Assembly: GCA_035442025.1 (NCBI GenBank) | Contig: DAORPQ010000004.1 | Coordinates: 22,758-86,757, forward strand | Direction of reading: 5' to 3' | Length of the DNA: 64,000 nt | DNA from: Competibacter_A sp003527885 | GTDB taxonomy: Bacteria > Pseudomonadota > Gammaproteobacteria > Competibacterales > Competibacteraceae | Shown: positions 20,585 to 30,099 of the stretch, piece by piece | Position numbering within the stretch: the stretch's first letter is position 1 | How the letters are laid out: each line of letters opens with the position of its first letter | Position numbers and translations under genes: made by a program | The notes under the pieces: generated by a model | Seen by the model: the letters and a program-made list of their open reading frames with translations, nothing else | Databases searched by the model: none | Told to the model about the DNA's origin: nothing

Positions 20585-21862
20585 ATGAGCCGCTCTAAAA
20601 TCTTGTTCGACGACGCGCGACGCTATATCCCCGGCGGTGTCAATTCGCCGGTTCGGGCCTTTCGCGGCGTCGGCGGGACACCCGTTTTTTTCAAACGCGG
20701 CGCGGGCGCGTATCTGTACGATGAGGACGACCGCCGTTACATCGATTATGTCGGCTCCTGGGGGCCGATGATCGCCGGCCACGCGCATCCCGCCGTGGTT
20801 CGCGCCGTTCAGGCAGCGGCCGCCGACGGCCTGAGCTTCGGCGCGCCCACCGCCATCGAGACCGTGATGGCGCGCACTGTTCAAGCGTTGGTACCGTCCA
20901 TGGAGCTGGTGCGGATGTGCAGTTCCGGCACCGAAGCCACCATGAGCGCCATCCGGCTGGCGCGTGGCTTTAGCTCTCGCAACACGCTGATCAAATTCGA
21001 GGGCTGCTATCACGGCCATTCCGATTCGCTGCTGATCAAGGCCGGGTCCGGCGCGCTGACTTTGGGCGTGCCGACCTCGCCCGGCGTACCGGCAGCGCTG
21101 GCGGCTTATACCATGACCCTCAACTTTAACGATTTGTCGCAAGTCCAAGAGGCGTTTGCGGCGAAGGGTCAGGAAATCGCCGCGGTCATCGTCGAACCGG
21201 TTGCCGGCAATATGAACTGCATTCCGCCCGCGCCCGGTTTTCTGGCGGGCTTGCGCGAGCTTTGTGACCGTTATGGCAGCGTGCTGATTTTCGATGAGGT
21301 GATGACCGGCTTTAGGGTTGCGCCGGGGGGCGCGCAGGCGCTCTATGGCGTCAAGCCCGATCTGACCACGCTCGGCAAGATCATCGGCGGCGGGATGCCG
21401 GTCGGCGCGTTCGGCGGGCGGCGGGCGATCATGGAAAAACTGGCGCCGCTTGGGCCGATCTATCAAGCCGGCACCCTGTCGGGCAATCCGGTGGCGATGG
21501 CGGCGGGGCTGGCGACGCTGGACTTGATCGCCGCGCCCGGCTTCCACGACCGTCTGGCGGCCAAAACCCGACAACTGTGCGATGGGCTAATCGCCGCCGC
21601 CCGTGAAGCGGGCGTACCGCTGACGACGAATGCGGTCGGTGGAATGTTTGGCGTGTTTTTCACGGAAGAGCCGGTCACCACCTACGCACAAGCGGTCGCC
21701 TGCGATGTCGAACGGTTCAAGGCGTTCTTTCACGGGATGCTCGCGGAAGGGGTTTACTTGGCGCCCTCCGCTTTTGAGGCGGGATTTCTGTCCTCGGCCC
21801 ATACCGACGCCGATATTGACGCCACCCTCAGCGCCGCCCGCCAAGTTTTCGCGCGCATCTGA
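20585..21862 (+). CDS. hemL: Glutamate-1-semialdehyde 2,1-aminomutase
   Basis: The product has 425 residues. HemL makes 5-aminolevulinate in the C5 heme pathway and is a PLP-dependent class III aminotransferase-fold enzyme. Visible hallmarks: PGGVNSPVRAF near the N-terminus, SSGTEATMSAIRLAR (PLP phosphate site), FDEVMTGFR (PLP ring Asp) and the PLP lysine in TTLGKIIGGGMPVGA. ATG at 20585 has GAGG about nine bases upstream. The pairing of thiD/thiE with hemL is common in gammaproteobacteria. Confidence 0.98.
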   Translation: MSRSKILFDDARRYIPGGVNSPVRAFRGVGGTPVFFKRGAGAYLYDEDDRRYIDYVGSWGPMIAGHAHPAVVRAVQAAAADGLSFGAPTAIETVMARTVQALVPSMELVRMCSSGTEATMSAIRLARGFSSRNTLIKFEGCYHGHSDSLLIKAGSGALTLGVPTSPGVPAALAAYTMTLNFNDLSQVQEAFAAKGQEIAAVIVEPVAGNMNCIPPAPGFLAGLRELCDRYGSVLIFDEVMTGFRVAPGGAQALYGVKPDLTTLGKIIGGGMPVGAFGGRRAIMEKLAPLGPIYQAGTLSGNPVAMAAGLATLDLIAAPGFHDRLAAKTRQLCDGLIAAAREAGVPLTTNAVGGMFGVFFTEEPVTTYAQAVACDVERFKAFFHGMLAEGVYLAPSAFEAGFLSSAHTDADIDATLSAARQVFARI

Positions 21863-22000
21863 CGATTTGGGGGACAGAGATTATGTCCCGGTCGGCCGAA
21901 CGCTCGACTGCACGCCGCAACTCGCCGAGATTTACGGCCGGGGTGGAATTTCCAGATCCCAAACCCACCGCGCATCCGACCTGACGCACCCAAACAGTCA

Positions 22001-22021
22001 AAAGGCCCTAAAAGAGCCTTT
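22001..22021. terminator. Weak bidirectional terminator between hemL and dsbB
   Basis: A short stem AAAGGC/GCCTTT with a 9-base loop lies between the convergent hemL and dsbB genes and has a TTTT run on the minus-strand side. Only six base pairs, so modest confidence. Confidence 0.45.
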
Positions 22022-22043
22022 CCTTCAGCTCGCACGGTGGGAT

Positions 22044-22583
22044 TCAGCGCCGCAACCGCCAGTTACCCAGCAACCCGATCACGCCCAAACTGAAAAATAA
22101 CGCTAAATTCCATACCGGCACACTCATTCCCAGCAAGGTCCAATCGACCTTGGCGCATTCGCCGGAACCGGTCAGCACTTCCCGCAGCGCCTCGCCGAGC
22201 GGAAAGGTTTGCAGCAGGTAATCCAAGCTGGGGCCGCAACGCGGCGCTTGGTCGGGCGGCAAATGTTGCAGCCACACATGGCGGGCCGCAACCACCATGC
22301 CGACGGTCGCCGCCAGATCGATCAGCACGCCATAGACCCTAGCACCCACCTCTCGCGGATTGTGAATCGCCGCCGCCAAAAACACCACCGCGACCGCCAC
22401 CAGCGCCAGCCGCTGAAAAATACATAACGGACACGGCTCGACGCCCTGACCGTACTGGGCGTAATAGGCGTAACCCAAAGCGAGCGCGCATCCCAGAAAA
22501 CCCAGCGCGTTCAGCCAGCGCCGGGACAACCCGCCAACACCTTCGGCAGCGGCGTCCGTTACTGAAGAATCCCGCATGACCAT
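22044..22583 (-). CDS. dsbB: Disulfide bond formation protein B
   Basis: The product has 179 residues and four predicted membrane helices. DsbB reoxidises DsbA and passes electrons to quinone. The first periplasmic loop has the CPLC redox pair (GVEPCPLCIFQR); the second periplasmic loop has the other essential cysteine pair (APRCGPSLDY and GSGECAKVDW). Start choice is between ATG at 22583 and 22577 (MVMRDSS). It is the last gene of a minus-strand group: flavodoxin-like, mtgA, Rdx protein, dsbB. Confidence 0.95.
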   Translation of the reverse strand: MVMRDSSVTDAAAEGVGGLSRRWLNALGFLGCALALGYAYYAQYGQGVEPCPLCIFQRLALVAVAVVFLAAAIHNPREVGARVYGVLIDLAATVGMVVAARHVWLQHLPPDQAPRCGPSLDYLLQTFPLGEALREVLTGSGECAKVDWTLLGMSVPVWNLALFFSLGVIGLLGNWRLRR

Positions 22584-22609
22584 CCCACCAGCACTTGAAC
22601 GTTGAAGAT

Positions 22610-22891
22610 TCAGCGATCCGAATGACCCAACGACCGCTCCGGCGCGATCAGATCGCGGACTCGCTGCTTGACTTCCTTGGCCTCGGGAAAGCGCCCTTCT
22701 TGTTGGCGCGACCAGACCACGCGCTCGTCCGCCAGCCGGATCTCGAAAACGCCGCCCGTACCGGGTCGCAGCGCCACTTCCCCCAACTCGTCCTCGAAGG
22801 TGGTCAGCAGTTCCTGCGCCAGCCACGCGGCACGCAACAGCCACCGGCATTGCGTGCAATAGGTGATGCTCACCCGCGGTTTCGGTTCCAT
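22610..22891 (-). CDS. SelT/SelW/SelH (Rdx) family redox protein, cysteine form
   Basis: The product has 93 residues and begins MEPKPRVSITYCTQCRW. The CxxC motif near the N-terminus in a thioredoxin-like beta-alpha-beta fold is the Rdx-family signature; eukaryotic members have selenocysteine where this one has the second Cys. The later GTGGVFEIRLADE and EAKEVKQRVRD segments match the family. Function in bacteria is not firmly known; a thiol redox role is inferred, and adjacency to dsbB is suggestive. ATG at 22891 is the natural start. Confidence 0.88.
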   Translation of the reverse strand: MEPKPRVSITYCTQCRWLLRAAWLAQELLTTFEDELGEVALRPGTGGVFEIRLADERVVWSRQQEGRFPEAKEVKQRVRDLIAPERSLGHSDR

Positions 22892-22902
22892 ATTTGCGCC
22901 CT

Positions 22903-23679
22903 TCACAGCTTGTCGAGATAGGCCACACCGCCCAATTGCTCCATCTGCCGCTCGATCCACCGCTGGCGTTTTACCACGTAAGCGGACGGCTTATCCACCC
23001 GGTAACGCACTGGATTGGGCAACACCGCCGCCAGTCGCACGGCCTCGCCGGCCGTCAAGCGAGCCGCTGGCTTGTTGAAAAAACGCCGGCTGGCCGCTCC
23101 CACCCCGAAGGTATAATCCCCGAACTCGGCGACGTTCAAATAAACTTCCAGAATCCGTTGTTTGGGCCAGAGCAGTTCCAACAGCACGGTGAACCACGCC
23201 TCCAGGCCCTTGCGGATGAAACTGCGCCCCGACCAGAGAAACAGGTTTTTGGCCACCTGCTGGCTGATGGTGCTGGCGCCGCGCAACGGTCGGCCTTCTT
23301 CCTGACCGTCCAGCGCCTCCCGAATTTCCACGAGGTCGAAACCGTGATGCGCGGGAAACCGTTGGTCTTCCCCGGCGATCACCGCCAGCGCGGCATAGGG
23401 CGAGATGGCCGTCCACGGTGTCCAGTCGTAGCGAACCGCACCGCCCTGCCCCGCCCACCACGCCTTGATTCCGTTCTGGACGATCACGCTCGACGCCGGC
23501 AACGGCAACCAGCGCAGCGCCAGAACCAACAACACCGAAGCCGCCACAAAGCCCGCCGACCCGCGCCAGAGCCCCCGCCAGAGCCGGACCCCTCTGCCCG
23601 GTTTTGCCGCGGGCTGCCGTCGGGCGGCGTTGAAACGGAGCGGCCACCTCCACCGCCGTTTCCTCAAAAGACTCCCCAC
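22903..23679 (-). CDS. mtgA: Monofunctional biosynthetic peptidoglycan transglycosylase
   Basis: The product has about 258 residues. It is a GT51 enzyme that polymerises lipid II glycan strands at the inner membrane. The five-motif signature is clear: EDQRFPAHHGFD with the catalytic Glu, RGASTISQQVAKNLFLW, RKGLEAW and KQRILEVYLN. A single N-terminal membrane helix (FVAASVLLVLALRWLPL) anchors it. Start is uncertain: GTG at 23679 overlaps the flavodoxin-like gene by 16 nt, and an upstream start at 23718 is possible. The basic N-terminus before the helix fits cytoplasmic orientation. Confidence 0.93.
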   Translation of the reverse strand: MGSLLRKRRWRWPLRFNAARRQPAAKPGRGVRLWRGLWRGSAGFVAASVLLVLALRWLPLPASSVIVQNGIKAWWAGQGGAVRYDWTPWTAISPYAALAVIAGEDQRFPAHHGFDLVEIREALDGQEEGRPLRGASTISQQVAKNLFLWSGRSFIRKGLEAWFTVLLELLWPKQRILEVYLNVAEFGDYTFGVGAASRRFFNKPAARLTAGEAVRLAAVLPNPVRYRVDKPSAYVVKRQRWIERQMEQLGGVAYLDKL

Positions 23680-24131
23680 GCCACCCCCGAAGCCATGGTT
23701 TCGCCCAACTCCTCGCAAGACTGCAAAATAGCGGCGTTCAGCTCGCCGCGGGCGATGACCGGATCGCAGACCGGTTTTAGCGGGTAGCCGCGCGCGATGC
23801 GCTCGATGCTGTTCAAAGCTCCGGTTCCGTCATTCCCGGCGCTGACGAACACGGCATACGGCAGGCCGCCGATCTGCCCTTGGGCCGGATAATAGGTGCG
23901 ATCCAAAAAATTTTTCAGCGCCCCGGACATATAGCCAAAATTCTCCGGCGTGCCCAGCAACAAGCCGTGCGCCCACAACAAATCGTCCAGACCGGCCCGC
24001 AGCGCCATTTTCAGTCGCGTTTCGACCTCAATCACCCGCCGCGCGCCGCGCAGCGTTGCCCTGGCCATGGCTCGGGTATGGCCGGTCTGGGAATGGTAAA
24101 CGATCAACAGGTGTTTGCGCGGTCCGGTCAC
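23664..24131 (-). CDS. Flavodoxin/NADPH-dependent FMN reductase-like protein
   Basis: The product has about 155 residues. The FMN phosphate loop YHSQTGHTRAMA lies at the N-terminus, and LLGTPENFGYMSGALKNFLDR matches the flavin-ring loop of the WrbA/flavodoxin superfamily. A VSAGNDGTGALNSIERI segment follows. It may carry electrons or reduce quinones; the partner is unknown. GTG at 24131 is preferred because GGAAGG lies eight bases upstream; another GTG at 24167 is possible. It heads the mtgA-Rdx-dsbB group and is divergent from infA. Confidence 0.82.
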   Translation of the reverse strand: MTGPRKHLLIVYHSQTGHTRAMARATLRGARRVIEVETRLKMALRAGLDDLLWAHGLLLGTPENFGYMSGALKNFLDRTYYPAQGQIGGLPYAVFVSAGNDGTGALNSIERIARGYPLKPVCDPVIARGELNAAILQSCEELGETMASGVAWGVF

Positions 24132-24230
24132 GGCAGCATCCTTCCGGTCATGTACTTGCCGCGCCACGGAATTTCCGCTATGGTTGCGGGTCTTTTACAG
24201 TAGCTAAGAACGGTTGATCAGCGAGGTAGT

Positions 24231-24449
24231 ATGTCGAAAGAAGACCATATCGAAATGGAAGGCACCGTAGTCGATACCCTGCCTAACACCATGTTCAGGG
24301 TAAAATTGGAAAACGGTCATGTGGTTACGGCGCATATTTCCGGCCGGATGCGCAAGCACTACATCCGTATCCTGACCGGCGACAAGGTCAAGGTGGAATT
24401 GACCCCTTATGATCTGAGCAAGGGGCGCATCACCTATCGCGGGCGCTGA
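24231..24449 (+). CDS. infA: Translation initiation factor IF-1
   Basis: The product has 72 residues, the standard IF-1 length, forming a single OB fold (S1-like). It starts MSKEDHIEMEGTV and contains LPNTMFRVKLENGH, the RMRKHYIRIL RNA-binding stretch and the terminal GRITYR. IF-1 binds the A site of the 30S subunit during initiation. Single gene, convergent with clpA. Confidence 0.98.
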   Translation: MSKEDHIEMEGTVVDTLPNTMFRVKLENGHVVTAHISGRMRKHYIRILTGDKVKVELTPYDLSKGRITYRGR

Positions 24450-24540
24450 ACGCCCCACCATCGCCCGCTTTCCCCCACCCTGAAACGCCAGCAACCAACC
24501 CTCCCTCGGGCCGGGTTGCCGACCGCAACCGCGTGTCGGT

Positions 24541-26790
<2,250 letters not shown>

Positions 26791-26825
26791 AACTCACACC
26801 TCGAATCGCGCTGGGGTGATGGGAT

Positions 26826-27152
26826 TCAAGCCTCTTCTAGGGTACATAACAACGGATGCTGGTGCCGGCGGGAGAACTCGTTCACCTGCGCCACCTTGGT
26901 TTCCGCAATATCATGAGTATAGACCCCGCACACCCCTCGACCACGGGTATGAACGTGCAACATGATTTGGGTCGCTTTCTCCCGGTTCATTGCGAAAAAA
27001 CTTTCCAGAATCTGCACCACGAAATCCATCGGAGTATAGTCGTCATTCAGCAAAACCACCTTGTACAGTTGCGGCTGTTTCAGCTTGGGTTTGGCCGGTT
27101 CCACCACGAGGCCGCGATCTGGATGGGAAGATGAGGACCGTTCCTGACTCAT
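26826..27152 (-). CDS. clpS: ATP-dependent Clp protease adaptor ClpS
   Basis: The product has 108 residues (E. coli 106). ClpS delivers N-degron substrates to ClpAP. The YKVVLLNDDYTPMDFVV motif (N-degron pocket and ClpA contact) and HVHTRGRGVCGVYTHDIAETK are diagnostic. The first 25 residues are the flexible N-terminal extension. ATG at 27152 is chosen over longer frames on homology. A promoter is predicted just upstream; clpA follows. Confidence 0.97.
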   Translation of the reverse strand: MSQERSSSSHPDRGLVVEPAKPKLKQPQLYKVVLLNDDYTPMDFVVQILESFFAMNREKATQIMLHVHTRGRGVCGVYTHDIAETKVAQVNEFSRRHQHPLLCTLEEA

Positions 27153-27253
27153 GCCGCTCGTATTGCTTTTTCCGATGACGAATGAATGGTATTCGGGCGT
27201 CCGGCGACGGCACAAGAACCCCGTGCCGACGGCTGTCACGGACTGACATTTAG

Positions 27254-27281
27254 ATAATACGCGGCCTATAAGTTTCCTCAA
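27254..27281 (-). promoter_or_regulatory. Predicted sigma70 promoter for clpS-clpA
   Basis: On the minus strand -35 TTGAGG (27281-27276), a 16-bp spacer and -10 TATTAT (27259-27254) lie between pyrE and clpS, about 100 nt before the clpS start. Confidence 0.5.
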
Positions 27282-27294
27282 GAGCCTTTCACAT

Positions 27295-27954
27295 TTAAAA
27301 ATTCGGGCGGGGCGCAGACCCGTAACGCACCTGATAATCGCGCATCCTGTCCAGGTAAGCCGCATGGTCCGGCCGTTCGGCCAGATAAACCACCACGTCG
27401 TTCAGGCCGACGATGCTGGTGACCGCGATGCCGTGGGCGCGCTCGGCTTCCTGCACCGCCGACAGCTCGCCCCGGCCGCGCTCTTGCCGGTCCAGCGCGA
27501 TCAAAGCGCCCGCCGGCGTTGCTTGGTGGGCGTTCAAAATCCCCATCGTTTCGCGGATGGCGGTACCGGCGGTGATGACATCATCCACGATCAGCACTCG
27601 ACCCTGCAACGGCGCGCCGACGAGCGTTCCGCCTTCACCGTGGCCCTTGGCTTCCTTGCGGTTGAAGCACCAGGGCAGGTCGCGGCCGTGCTGTTCGGCC
27701 AGTGCGATGGCCACCGCCGACACCAGCGGAATGCCTTTGTAGGCCGGGCCGAACAAGGTGTCGAACTGCAAGCCGGAAGCCACGATGGCGGAAGCGTAGT
27801 AACGACCCAAGCGCGCCAGCGCCACACCACTGTCAAATAAGCCCGCGTTGAAAAAATAGGGGCTGATCCGCCCGGATTTCAGGGTAAATTCGCCAAAGCG
27901 CAGCACGCCCCGGCTGACGGCGAAATCGAGAAAGTCCCGCTGATAGTCTCGCAT
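27295..27954 (-). CDS. pyrE: Orotate phosphoribosyltransferase
   Basis: The product has 219 residues (E. coli 213). PyrE attaches phosphoribose to orotate in pyrimidine synthesis. The PRPP-binding motif RVLIVDDVITAGTAIRE is complete, and TLKSGRISPYFFNAGLF and CFNRKEAKGHGEGG (flexible catalytic loop) are typical. ATG at 27954 gives MRDYQRDFLDFAV. It is divergent from the exonuclease III-like gene with 82 nt between. Confidence 0.98.
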   Translation of the reverse strand: MRDYQRDFLDFAVSRGVLRFGEFTLKSGRISPYFFNAGLFDSGVALARLGRYYASAIVASGLQFDTLFGPAYKGIPLVSAVAIALAEQHGRDLPWCFNRKEAKGHGEGGTLVGAPLQGRVLIVDDVITAGTAIRETMGILNAHQATPAGALIALDRQERGRGELSAVQEAERAHGIAVTSIVGLNDVVVYLAERPDHAAYLDRMRDYQVRYGSAPRPNF

Positions 27955-28036
27955 GATGGCTAATTCCGGCTCTGGAAAGATAAATCCCGTTATCATAACG
28001 CGCTTTATCACCTATCCAGCGGAGCACCATCGTCTC

Positions 28037-28810
28037 ATGCGAGTGATCACGCTCAATGTCAACGGCATCCGGTCCGCCGCCAGCAAGAGCCTTTATCCTT
28101 GGTTGAGGGAGCAAAAAGCGGACGTGGTCTGCTTGCAGGAAACCCGCGCGCAAAGTCAGCAGTTGCCCCCCGCGCATTACCACCCGGTCGGCTACCACTG
28201 CGCCTACCACGACGCCAAGCGCCGGGGCTACAGCGGCGTCGCGCTGTACGCGCGGCGCGAACCCGATGCGACCCTCACCGGTTTGGGATGGCCGGAGTGC
28301 GACACGGAAGGCCGCTGGCTGGAAGCGCGGTTCGGCGCGCTCAGTGTGGTTTCCTTATACCTGCCCTCCGGCTCCGCCAGCCCCGAACGGCAGGCGGTGA
28401 AATTCGACTTTCTGAACCGCTTGGTCAAACCGCTGCGAGCGCTGCGCGCCAGCGGCCGCGACGTGATTCTCTGCGGCGACTGGAACATCGCGCACAAGGA
28501 AATCGATCTCAGGAACTGGCGCGCCAACCGCAAGCACTCCGGCTTTCTGCCCGAGGAGCGGGCTTGGATGGACACGTTGTTCGGCGCGTTGGGCTGGGTC
28601 GACGCCTTTCGGGTCGTCGATCCGCGCCCCGACCAATACACTTGGTGGTCGAACCGCGGCCGGGCGCGCGACAACAATGTCGGCTGGCGGATCGACTATC
28701 AAGTCGTCACGCCGGGCTTGGCGAAAAAGGTGCGCGCCGCCGCCATCTACCGCGACCAGCGCTTTTCCGATCATGCGCCCCTGACGCTGGACTACGATTA
28801 TGACTTCTGA
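28037..28810 (+). CDS. Exodeoxyribonuclease III family (XthA/Crc-related) nuclease
   Basis: The product has 257 residues of endonuclease/exonuclease/phosphatase fold. Catalytic residues are intact: metal-binding Glu in CLQETRA, Asp and Asn in CGDWNIAHKEIDL, and Asp-His in FSDHAPL. These enzymes act in base-excision repair at abasic sites and as 3'-5' exonucleases. Length, sequence and position next to pyrE closely resemble Crc of Pseudomonas, a catalytically dead relative. Here the catalytic residues that Crc has lost are retained, so nuclease activity is expected. Start ATG at 28037 (MRVITLNVNG). It overlaps the next gene by 11 nt. Confidence 0.93.
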   Translation: MRVITLNVNGIRSAASKSLYPWLREQKADVVCLQETRAQSQQLPPAHYHPVGYHCAYHDAKRRGYSGVALYARREPDATLTGLGWPECDTEGRWLEARFGALSVVSLYLPSGSASPERQAVKFDFLNRLVKPLRALRASGRDVILCGDWNIAHKEIDLRNWRANRKHSGFLPEERAWMDTLFGALGWVDAFRVVDPRPDQYTWWSNRGRARDNNVGWRIDYQVVTPGLAKKVRAAAIYRDQRFSDHAPLTLDYDYDF

Positions 28811-30098
28811 AACCGAGCGGCGCTCCGGCGGCGATATTCTGCGGCTTTTTCTCAGCGGGCGGATGTTGACCGCGCTGTTGATGGGCTTTTCCTCCGGCTT
28901 GCCGCTGCTGCTCGCCACCGGGTCGGTGTTGCAGGCGTGGCTGAAGGAAGCCGGCGTCGATCTCGGCACCATCGGCTTGTTCGCGCTGGTCGGCTTGCCC
29001 TACACCCTGAAATTTCTGTGGGCGCCGCTGCTGGATCGCTTCGCTCCCATCGCCAGTATGGGCCGGCGGCGCGGGTGGCTGCTGCTGATCCAACTGACAC
29101 TGGTGGCGGCCATCGTCGGCTTGGGTTTCACCGACCCTTATGAGAGTTTGCCGCTGGTCACGCTGGCGGCGTTTCTGGTGGCGTTCTTTTCCGCTTCGCA
29201 AGATATCGTGATCGATGCTTACCGACGGGAATCGCTGACCGATGATGAGCAAGGGCTAGGGGCGTCGCTCTACGTCGGCGGCTACCGGTCAGGGCTGTTA
29301 CTTTCTTCGGGCGGCGGGCTGATCCTCGCCGACTTCATCCCGTTTTCCGCCGTATATTGGGTGATGGCGGCGACGATGCTGCCCGGTTTGATCACGACGC
29401 TACTGTGCGGCGAACCGCCGGTTACAACCGGCACGCCGCGCACCTTGCGCGAGGCGGTGGTGCAACCGTTCATCGAATATTTTTCCCGCCACGACGCCGT
29501 ACTGATTCTTTTATTCGTACTGTTGTACAAAGTTGGTGAGATGCTAGCGAGCCAGATGACCACTCCCTTCTACCTAGATCTGGGTTTCAGCAAGACAGAA
29601 ATCGGCACCATCGTCAAACTGTTCGGCTTCTGGGCAACGGTGCTCGGCGGCATTCTCGGCGGCGTTTGGATGTTGCGTCTGGGTCAGTACCGCGCGCTCT
29701 GGCTGTTCGGCGCGCTGCAAGCCATCGGCTTGCTCGGTTTCGTGATACTGGCGCGGCTCGGCCACAGTTTGCCAGGGTTAGCCCTAGCGATTACTAGCGA
29801 AAATCTGTTCGCCGGCATGGCGACCACCGCTTATCTCGCGTTCATGGCAACCCAAACCAACAAGAAATTCACCGCCACTCAATATGCGTTGCTCAGCAGC
29901 CTGATGGGCATTCCGCGCGTGGTGTTAACCACGCCGACCGGCTATCTGGCCCAATGGCTGGGCTGGGAAGGTTTTTTCCTGTTTTGCATGGCCGCCACGG
30001 TGCCGGGCTTATGGCTGCTGACCCGGTTTAGGGGATGGATGGAGGCGGAGCGCCCCGCCAGTGAGCCGCAACCCGCCGTCGCTGGAACCAAACGCTAG
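28800..30098 (+). CDS. AmpG-type MFS permease (muropeptide transporter family)
   Basis: The product has 432 residues with about 12 hydrophobic helices. Family markers: SSGLPLLLATGSVLQAWLKE near the N-terminus, LPYTLKFLWAPLLDR and the SQDIVIDAYRRE loop, all typical of AmpG/SLC33 proteins. AmpG imports anhydro-muropeptides for cell-wall recycling and, where ampC exists, beta-lactamase induction. Whether this paralogue carries muropeptides cannot be told from sequence alone. It overlaps the exonuclease gene by 11 nt, so it is coupled to it, and ends one base before the convergent Pat-like gene. Confidence 0.88.
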   Translation: MTSETERRSGGDILRLFLSGRMLTALLMGFSSGLPLLLATGSVLQAWLKEAGVDLGTIGLFALVGLPYTLKFLWAPLLDRFAPIASMGRRRGWLLLIQLTLVAAIVGLGFTDPYESLPLVTLAAFLVAFFSASQDIVIDAYRRESLTDDEQGLGASLYVGGYRSGLLLSSGGGLILADFIPFSAVYWVMAATMLPGLITTLLCGEPPVTTGTPRTLREAVVQPFIEYFSRHDAVLILLFVLLYKVGEMLASQMTTPFYLDLGFSKTEIGTIVKLFGFWATVLGGILGGVWMLRLGQYRALWLFGALQAIGLLGFVILARLGHSLPGLALAITSENLFAGMATTAYLAFMATQTNKKFTATQYALLSSLMGIPRVVLTTPTGYLAQWLGWEGFFLFCMAATVPGLWLLTRFRGWMEAERPASEPQPAVAGTKR

Positions 30099-30099
30099 G

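Noticed and set aside
22610..22891. Selenocysteine in the Rdx-family protein
   Set aside because: The motif has Cys in both positions (CTQC), with no in-frame TGA.
22584..22928. Long N-terminal extension of dsbB
   Set aside because: It runs through the Rdx-family gene in another frame; the homology and first membrane helix of DsbB start at 22583/22577.
28037..28810. Naming the nuclease gene crc
   Set aside because: Catalytic residues lost in Crc are all present, so an exonuclease III function is the safer call.
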